From FEB-12 sp964503315 (GTDB taxonomy: Bacteria > Zixibacteria > MSB-5A5 > GN15 > FEB-12), in the NCBI GenBank assembly GCA_964503315.1, contig CAZCZL010000005.1:175267-239266 (forward strand): DNA of 64,000 nucleotides, read 5' to 3'. Position numbers and translations under genes: made by a program. The notes beneath the pieces are model-generated. The model was not told the DNA's origin, did no database searches, and saw only the letters and a list, made by a program, of their open reading frames with translations. This document shows positions 58,613 through 64,000 of the stretch, piece after piece; position 1 is the stretch's first letter, and each line of letters starts with the position of its first letter.

Positions 58613-58870
58613 ACGCTCTCCCAGGTTCCACCAAGTATATCAGGATACCGATATTTCCAAAACAAGAATTTGAGCAGCAAGATGGTCCGCTAAACTACGT
58701 TAGAATAAGAAAGAATGTATAAGAAACGAAGTTCATTGTTGACGGGGAACATGTGAAACTGTTATCATGGCTCATCATGCGTCACGAATTTCTCGCCGCA
58801 TGACCTCCCGATTGTCGGGGAACCGCCCGGGAGATCCTGCCTAAACGTTTTTGCATGCGCAAGGAAGACG

Positions 58871-59758
58871 ATGGAACTCGATTTGCAGGGAAACATATCC
58901 AAGTTCACGCTCCCGGAGATCTTCCAACTGATCGCGGCTGGGCGCAAATCCGGAACACTCGGTATCCAAAAAGATGATTCGATCGTCATGATCTACTTCG
59001 AATCAGGCGATATCATCTACGGCTATGGGCCGCGCCAGACCTTTCATCTCGGGCAGCTGCTGAAAGAGCGCCGCAAGCTCTCTTCGACACAGCTTGAGGA
59101 AGCGGTACAGGCGCAGGCGCGCACCGACAATACGAAACGTCTCGGTGAGATACTCATCTCCAAAGGGTATATCGACCGCGCCGATCTCGAGTCGGTCATT
59201 AAAGAACAGATCGAATTCCTGCTCTTCTCCCTGCTGACCTGGCAGGACGGGACATTCAAGTTCTACGAGAATCAGTATCCGACCGAAGAAGAAGTGACGG
59301 TTCGCCTTTCTGTCGAGAATGTTATTCTCGAAGGTCTGCGCCGCGTTGATGAGATGAATATGATCAACGAGGTACTGCCCGACCGCAACGCAGTCTACAC
59401 AATCTCGGCGTCGCAAGGTGGACGGACCCGCGCGGTCACGCTCCAGGCGGCGGAGTGGAATATCATGGCGCTGGTGGATGGCCATCGCACGGTCAATGAC
59501 ATCTGCCGTGACAGTAATCTCGGGCAGGAAGAAGCACTCAAGCGGATGGCGCTCCTGAAACTGTCAGGGATCATCACCCAAACTGAGAAGAAGCCGGTTG
59601 TTTCGACCAAGAATATCCCGTCGCCGGAGCTGGAGAAGATGGTGAACCGTCTGGCCGGGCTGTTCGAAGAGTATCTGCATCAGAAATCGAGCTCTCGCCT
59701 GACCACCACTCGCAATATCACGACCACAACTATCGGAGACACGGTTGAGTCGCGCTGA
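58871..59758 (+). CDS. DUF4388 (PATAN) domain protein
   Basis: 295 residues, cytoplasmic. The N-terminal DUF4388/PATAN domain is clear (MELDLQGNISKFTLPEIFQL, SGTLGIQKDD, VMIYFESGDIIYGYGP). The middle has the associated helical part GEILISKGYIDRADLE with FLLFSLLTWQDGTFKFY, and a winged-helix-like C-terminal region (LVDGHRTVNDICRDSNLGQE, LKLSGII). The C-terminal tail is Ser/Thr-rich. Such proteins are linked to two-component and motility signalling in Deltaproteobacteria and relatives. The next gene starts 14 bases before this one ends. Confidence 0.85.
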   Translation: MELDLQGNISKFTLPEIFQLIAAGRKSGTLGIQKDDSIVMIYFESGDIIYGYGPRQTFHLGQLLKERRKLSSTQLEEAVQAQARTDNTKRLGEILISKGYIDRADLESVIKEQIEFLLFSLLTWQDGTFKFYENQYPTEEEVTVRLSVENVILEGLRRVDEMNMINEVLPDRNAVYTISASQGGRTRAVTLQAAEWNIMALVDGHRTVNDICRDSNLGQEEALKRMALLKLSGIITQTEKKPVVSTKNIPSPELEKMVNRLAGLFEEYLHQKSSSRLTTTRNITTTTIGDTVESR

Positions 59759-60416
59759 AACCCTTCATTCGCTCGAGTCGTTGCTTGAGCAGTTCCTCCA
59801 GCGGGCGATCTCGCTTAAGGAGGAGCGGTTGCGTGTGCTCGATGGGATAAACCGCCTCGATGATATCGCGCGCGGCGTGCATGCCGGCGCGGATCTGACC
59901 GAAGAGGTCGGCGGATGGTTCGCCCAGCATTCAGCCTGGTTGCAGGGTCAGACCCTCAAACCGGCAGATCAGACTCGCATTCGTTCGTTGCTGGAATCGA
60001 TCAAGCGCGAATTGGAGCGGTCGCCCGAAGTCAGCCCGGCGCAGATCAAGATCCATCGTGAAATAGACAGGTGGGGATCGGACGAAAAAACGGCCGAGCC
60101 GCAAGTCAGAGACAAAATCGTCCTGACCCGCGGTCCGGAGGAGGCGAAGCCATCCGAAGAGGATACTATCGCTATGTACGACAAAGCGTTAGCGAGAATG
60201 CAGGCGATTTTCCGGGATATGTCCGCCAACAAGGGACATATAATGACAATCCTCGATGATGCCCTGCTGTCGGCCAAGCACCAGCAGAGCAGAGACGCCT
60301 TGCTTTTGTCGGCCTCCATTATATATTACCTCAAGCTGAACCGTTATAAGGTCGAGCCGTATGTGAAACGGCTGAAGGAAGCGGAGGCGCTGTTGGCCGG
60401 AGGAAAAGATGCTTAA
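59745..60416 (+). CDS. Coiled-coil protein of unknown function (DUF4388 operon)
   Basis: 223 residues from TTG 59745 (GGAG seven bases upstream). It is mostly helical and charged with coiled-coil stretches (about 8-35 and 75-100), a proline/acid-rich hinge near residue 125-140, and a helical C-terminal half (MYDKALARMQAIFRDMSANK, DALLLSASIIYYLKLNRYKV). No known domain is recognised. Overlaps on both sides (14 and 8 bases) make it part of one translation-coupled operon with the PATAN and TPR-like small proteins. Confidence 0.75.
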   Translation: MSRAETLHSLESLLEQFLQRAISLKEERLRVLDGINRLDDIARGVHAGADLTEEVGGWFAQHSAWLQGQTLKPADQTRIRSLLESIKRELERSPEVSPAQIKIHREIDRWGSDEKTAEPQVRDKIVLTRGPEEAKPSEEDTIAMYDKALARMQAIFRDMSANKGHIMTILDDALLSAKHQQSRDALLLSASIIYYLKLNRYKVEPYVKRLKEAEALLAGGKDA

Positions 60417-60639
60417 TCCGGCCGAAAAAGCGTATCTCCATGCTTTGCAGTCGCTTAAGCGACGCGACTATGCTCAGGCGGCCCATTATTTTAATCAGGC
60501 CGCGCCGTTTTTCGCCGAAAACCAGGAATTTATCCTGCTTCGGGAAACAACCAGCCTGCTGGTGGCGGTTAAGGAAGAGCTACGGGAGCTGGAGACCGAT
60601 AGAAACGAAGAACGTATAGAGATCGAGGAGTACTTCTAG
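60409..60639 (+). CDS. Small helical TPR-like protein
   Basis: 76 residues, ribosome site GGAGGAAAAG directly before the ATG. The sequence KAYLHALQSLKRRDYAQAAHYFNQAAPFF is one helix-turn-helix unit of TPR type, followed by LRETTSLLVAVKEELRELE and an acidic C-terminus. It lies between the coiled-coil protein and a zinc-ribbon protein, one base apart from the latter. Its role is unknown; a scaffold for the operon's other products is plausible. Confidence 0.72.
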   Translation: MLNPAEKAYLHALQSLKRRDYAQAAHYFNQAAPFFAENQEFILLRETTSLLVAVKEELRELETDRNEERIEIEEYF

Positions 60640-60640
60640 T

Positions 60641-60829
60641 ATGGCAAAAAAGATGGACTTCGCGCAGAAGTCTAAAAAGAAAGCCGAAGTGCACACCTGT
60701 CCGGTCTGTGCCGGCCCGATACAGTATATCAAGCATGTGAAGGCCGTGAAGACCGAAGGCGGCGCGTGGAAATTCCGTGCGCTCAATACCGGTGTCTGCA
60801 AGTGCAACGAGGCGGAGATCTACGCCTAA
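60641..60829 (+). CDS. Small zinc-ribbon protein
   Basis: 62 residues with a lysine-rich N-terminus (MAKKMDFAQKSKKKAEVH) and a probable zinc site CPVC plus CKC near the C-terminus. ATG follows the previous stop by one base. A nucleic-acid or ribosome-associated role would fit the charge but is unproven. It ends the DUF4388 operon. Confidence 0.72.
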   Translation: MAKKMDFAQKSKKKAEVHTCPVCAGPIQYIKHVKAVKTEGGAWKFRALNTGVCKCNEAEIYA

Positions 60830-60856
60830 GTTTTGCGCTTGATTCGGAAAGCACTA

Positions 60857-60881
60857 AAACCCGCCGCCAGGCGGGTTTTTT
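60857..60881 (+). terminator. Rho-independent terminator of the DUF4388 operon
   Basis: Stem AAACCCGCC (60857-60865) pairs with GGCGGGTTT, loop GCCA, ending in six T residues (60876-60881). Confidence 0.9.
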
Positions 60882-60995
60882 GTTGGGGGAGCTCAGTGCC
60901 GCGGCGAGTGGTATGGCACTTGCAAATGGGCAGCAAATACATACCTTATAGCTCAGACTTAGAAACATTCTTCTTAAATACGCCGGGGAGGCGAA

Positions 60996-63611
60996 TTGAA
61001 GATTCGTTCCGTTTCTGTCATTGCATGTTTTGCTGCTTTTGTTCTTGCCCTGAGTGCCGCCAGCAGAGAAATGCCATACAAGGCGACCGCTAAGCGTGTA
61101 GTGGGCAATGCCGCACGCCCATACAGGTACTGCTCTGCCTACATTTGTCCCGGTCGAATAGGTGTGTTCGTCGACAACCAGGCGGGCATACAAGGAGACC
61201 CCGGCTGGTTTAATGAAGATGGGTTATGCTTCTTAGGCAATCCAAATGGATTAAATGTTGAGTACCCGTTTGGATCTCACAATCAATATCTCTCACGAGC
61301 TGGCATTTGGGTCGGAGGAGTTCTCGAACGTGATTCACTAGTATCCACGGAGGGCACAGACCGGCTCCTGCAATGGGGAGGGAATTGGGAATTTCTTGAC
61401 GCACTAACTCCTTACGGGACCATCGAGTACCGCAGCGGACTCGACAGAACCAAGTATCCAAACGCAATTGCTGAAGAAGACTATCTCTCTGAATCAGTTG
61501 ATACTCTTGCTAATATTCTTCCAGGATATGCCGATCAGTATGATAAGCTGGACACGTGGCGGCGGCACATTCCGCTCGGCATCAAGGTCAATTCAAAATC
61601 CTACGCATGGAGCTCACCACAAACAGACGACATAGTGCTGTTCGACTGGAGCATCACTAATATCAGTAATCATGCAATCAGTCAGATATTTGTCGGTATG
61701 CATGTCGACCCTGACGTCTTCTTCCTAATCGGTGCCGGTAATATTTTCGGCGGCTACGAGGATGATATTTGCGGGTATCTACAAACGTATCCTTCAGTCG
61801 GCGAATGCGCCACCGAAGACACTGTCAATATTGCCTGGTGGGCTGACAACGACGGTGAACCGGAAAACGGGCAGTTTGTCACCTCACCCGAGCGCAACTC
61901 GCAAACAGCAGTGATGGGGATGCACTTACTAGGTCACCCGGAACGAGAGCGGTTGATCAGCTATAACTGGTGGGTGACGAATGATGACCCTCGTTATGAT
62001 TGGGGGCCGCGCCGTCAACCGATGGCTGGCGCCGGCATCCGCGATTTTCGAACCGGCGGTCTCGGCACACCTTGGGGGGATCGCAACTCCTATTATCAAC
62101 TATCCAACGGCGAAATAGACTACGATCTGGTGAGAATGAAAGAGATAACGTCCGGCGATCCGAACTGGCTCCAGCCGACACAGATAGCTCTCAATTCGTA
62201 TGCCGAAGGCGCGGATATCCGCTTCCTGCTCTCGGTCGGGCCGTTTGACATTGACCCCGGCGAGGTGCTCTTCTTCCCCTTTGCCATAGTAGGCGGCGAG
62301 AACTTTCATACCGATCCAACCAACGGCAATCGACTCAGGGCGGGCAATATCGACGGCTACATGGCCAACCTCAACTTCTCCGAATTGATCAGAAACTCCA
62401 ATATGGCCGACCGGATCTATGACAACCCCGGCGTCGACACCGACGGCGACGGCTATTTCGGGAAATACGAAACCTGTGTGATGGACAGTGTTTGGATAGA
62501 CTCACAATGGGTTTACTCGGCCGCGGAGACCACCTGGACCGAAGGGGATGGCATCGCGGACTGGCGCGCCGCGCTTCCTCCACCCGCGCCGTATTTCTGG
62601 CTGACGCCGACCCACAACGGGATACATGTTCGCTTGAATGGGTTCAAAAGCGAAACCACCCGAGACTTCTTCACCCGGCAGATCGATTTCGAAGGGTATC
62701 GGATCTATATGGGACGCGATGACCGAGAAGCCTCGTTATCTTTGGTCGGTCAATATGACCGTGAGAATTATGACCGATATATCTATCGCCAGATCACGAA
62801 CAGCACCGGCGAGTGGCAATGCAGGGATAATCCGTTCACATTAGAGAAGCTTCGATGTCTCTACGGATCAGGAAGTGACCCTTGCCATGATTCGACCTTC
62901 CATCCTCTGAATTTCAGCAAGGCAAATCCACTACGAGTATTCCCAGGGGACACAGCAATGTATTTTGTGCCGCACGAAGTCAATGCGAGTGAACTGGTGT
63001 CGTCTGGGATATACAAACTCTATCCTGATGCGCCGAAACCGACCGCCGCGGACAGCAGTAACCCCGATGCGCTTACCGAAGATGGCTACTTCAAATATTA
63101 TGAGTACGGATTTGATCTGACTAATCTTCTACCGACTGTCCGATATTATCTCAACGTTACGGCATTTGATTTTGGTTCAGCGGCGGTCGATCAACCAGCT
63201 CTGGAGACCAGCAAATCCAACGGCGTTCAGATTTCATACCCATTTGCCGATGAGACTCAGGCGGGGGATAGCCTCCCGCCGGTCTATGTCTACCCGAACC
63301 CGTATCTTGCCGACGGACGGTACCGCTCCGAGGGATACGAGGGTCGCGGCGATTACCGGATTGATGACCGGGTGCGCGAGATACATTTTGTCAATGTTCC
63401 ACTCCATTGCTGGGTGAAGATTTTTACACTCGATGGCGACATGGTGAGGGCGATCCGACATGATGCCGACGAATCCGACCCGAACGGACACCACGAGACC
63501 TGGGACATGATCAACCGCAATATCCAGTCAGTGATGTCCGGGCTATACTACTGGACGGTCGAGGATGACAATGGGAGCACACAGATGGGGAAACTGGTGA
63601 TCATTAGGTGA
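60996..63611 (+). CDS. Large secreted protein with FlgD/T9SS-like C-terminal sorting fold
   Basis: 871 residues from a TTG at 60996; GGGGAGG lies five bases upstream and a signal peptide follows (VSVIACFAAFVLALSAASR). The body is rich in Trp, Tyr and Asp and has no known domain. It contains stretches such as DIVLFDWSITNISNHAISQIFVG split by Gly-rich loops, and fibronectin-like pieces near residues 560-720. The last 110 residues (VYVYPNPYLADG, VPLHCWVKIFTLDGDMVRAI, MSGLYYWTVEDDNGS, GKLVIIR) have the pattern of the FlgD-Ig/T9SS type A C-terminal domain of FCB proteins. It is probably surface-exposed or secreted. No sorting machinery gene is in the window. Confidence 0.8.
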   Translation: MKIRSVSVIACFAAFVLALSAASREMPYKATAKRVVGNAARPYRYCSAYICPGRIGVFVDNQAGIQGDPGWFNEDGLCFLGNPNGLNVEYPFGSHNQYLSRAGIWVGGVLERDSLVSTEGTDRLLQWGGNWEFLDALTPYGTIEYRSGLDRTKYPNAIAEEDYLSESVDTLANILPGYADQYDKLDTWRRHIPLGIKVNSKSYAWSSPQTDDIVLFDWSITNISNHAISQIFVGMHVDPDVFFLIGAGNIFGGYEDDICGYLQTYPSVGECATEDTVNIAWWADNDGEPENGQFVTSPERNSQTAVMGMHLLGHPERERLISYNWWVTNDDPRYDWGPRRQPMAGAGIRDFRTGGLGTPWGDRNSYYQLSNGEIDYDLVRMKEITSGDPNWLQPTQIALNSYAEGADIRFLLSVGPFDIDPGEVLFFPFAIVGGENFHTDPTNGNRLRAGNIDGYMANLNFSELIRNSNMADRIYDNPGVDTDGDGYFGKYETCVMDSVWIDSQWVYSAAETTWTEGDGIADWRAALPPPAPYFWLTPTHNGIHVRLNGFKSETTRDFFTRQIDFEGYRIYMGRDDREASLSLVGQYDRENYDRYIYRQITNSTGEWQCRDNPFTLEKLRCLYGSGSDPCHDSTFHPLNFSKANPLRVFPGDTAMYFVPHEVNASELVSSGIYKLYPDAPKPTAADSSNPDALTEDGYFKYYEYGFDLTNLLPTVRYYLNVTAFDFGSAAVDQPALETSKSNGVQISYPFADETQAGDSLPPVYVYPNPYLADGRYRSEGYEGRGDYRIDDRVREIHFVNVPLHCWVKIFTLDGDMVRAIRHDADESDPNGHHETWDMINRNIQSVMSGLYYWTVEDDNGSTQMGKLVIIR

Positions 63612-63743
63612 GGAACTGGACACATTTCCGCAATTCGGACAGGATTACTTCACTATTTCAGTTTGCTTCGAATTTTCCAGATAACCGCGAGTAACCTGCT
63701 TGAACGAGGGATTTCATTCGGATACCCAATGGAGGTAAAGATC

Positions 63744-64000
63744 ATGAGACCTCTGGCAACTGTTTTCGCGTTGTCCGCGGCGGGTGGGGCGATCTGGTTC
63801 ACGGTTCTCTCTATCATGATGTGCGACTACCTGCAGAAACATGGGCGGAAGGTCAATTTCCTGCTGCTTCGACTCTACTTGCCCAAGTACATCAGCGAAT
63901 ACAAAGAGATGACGACAGCCGAGTCTGGCCAGCCGGGAATTCTGTATGGACGGGCGTTGATAGGAATAAATCTCGCCCTGGTCTTTGCGGTGCTGGCGAT
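63744..64000 (+). CDS. Membrane protein of unknown function (partial, runs off right edge)
   Basis: An open frame from ATG 63744 (GGAGG ten bases upstream) continues to the window end, giving 85 codons. Two hydrophobic segments are visible: TVFALSAAGGAIWFTVLSIM near the start and GINLALVFAVLA at the edge, with a basic amphipathic stretch between them (LLLRLYLPKYISEYKEM). It is a probable inner-membrane protein. No family is recognised. Confidence 0.65.
   Translation, partial: MRPLATVFALSAAGGAIWFTVLSIMMCDYLQKHGRKVNFLLLRLYLPKYISEYKEMTTAESGQPGILYGRALIGINLALVFAVLA

Overview
The window looks like chromosomal DNA of an uncultured, Gram-negative, anaerobic or facultative bacterium of the Fibrobacteres-Chlorobi-Bacteroidetes (FCB) superphylum or a neighbour such as candidate phylum Zixibacteria. 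The reasons are a carboxypeptidase-regulatory/TonB receptor, a TANFOR-like giant surface protein, dockerin-like LSDLSLLV tails, a C-terminal FlgD/T9SS-like sorting fold, many lipoproteins starting CSxD/CSKD, giant multihaem cytochromes and a bacterial geranylgeranylglyceryl-phosphate synthase. This placement is inference; no rRNA gene is present. I see no phage, insertion sequence or CRISPR.

Layout. 1-4611 (minus) is the N-terminal 1,537 codons of a giant secreted protein that leaves the window on the left. 4885-8181 is a secreted GH31 glycosidase, followed by a zinc-ribbon protein. 8597-10381 (minus) and 24101-25942 (plus) are two lipoproteins with the core of cholesterol-dependent cytolysins, each with a different replacement for the membrane-binding domain. 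Between them lie a MORN-repeat protein, a TonB-dependent receptor with a duplicated secreted partner, a kinase with a beta-propeller and a glycine-rich surface lipoprotein. 25991-29101 (minus) is an ECF sigma factor plus TPR-kinase pair.

29334-36981 (minus) is a tightly packed electron-transfer locus: membrane dihaem-type cytochrome b, 20-haem cytochrome, 28-haem cytochrome, outer-membrane barrel and membrane-anchored Fe-S flavoprotein. Overlapping start/stop codons link the first four. It reads as a quinol-to-outside conduit. A second cytochrome/porin pair, a pentahaem protein and a Cyc2-like haem-porin fusion, lies at 45398-47989.

38717-44014 (plus) is a four-gene operon: ECF sigma, ZAS-type anti-sigma, TPR-CHAT (caspase-like) protease and secreted subtilase with a dockerin-like tail. 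A trypsin-like lipoprotein is divergent from it and a caspase-like lipoprotein lies nearby. This is my best candidate for an undescribed protease-controlled sigma cascade.

51978-58612 (minus) is housekeeping: tRNA-Asp, tRNA-Val, a small membrane protein, O-antigen ligase, a sedoheptulose-isomerase-like SIS protein, GGGP synthase, alanyl-tRNA synthetase and RecX. 58871-60829 (plus) is a compact DUF4388/zinc-ribbon operon, followed by a large secreted protein and a membrane protein cut by the right edge.
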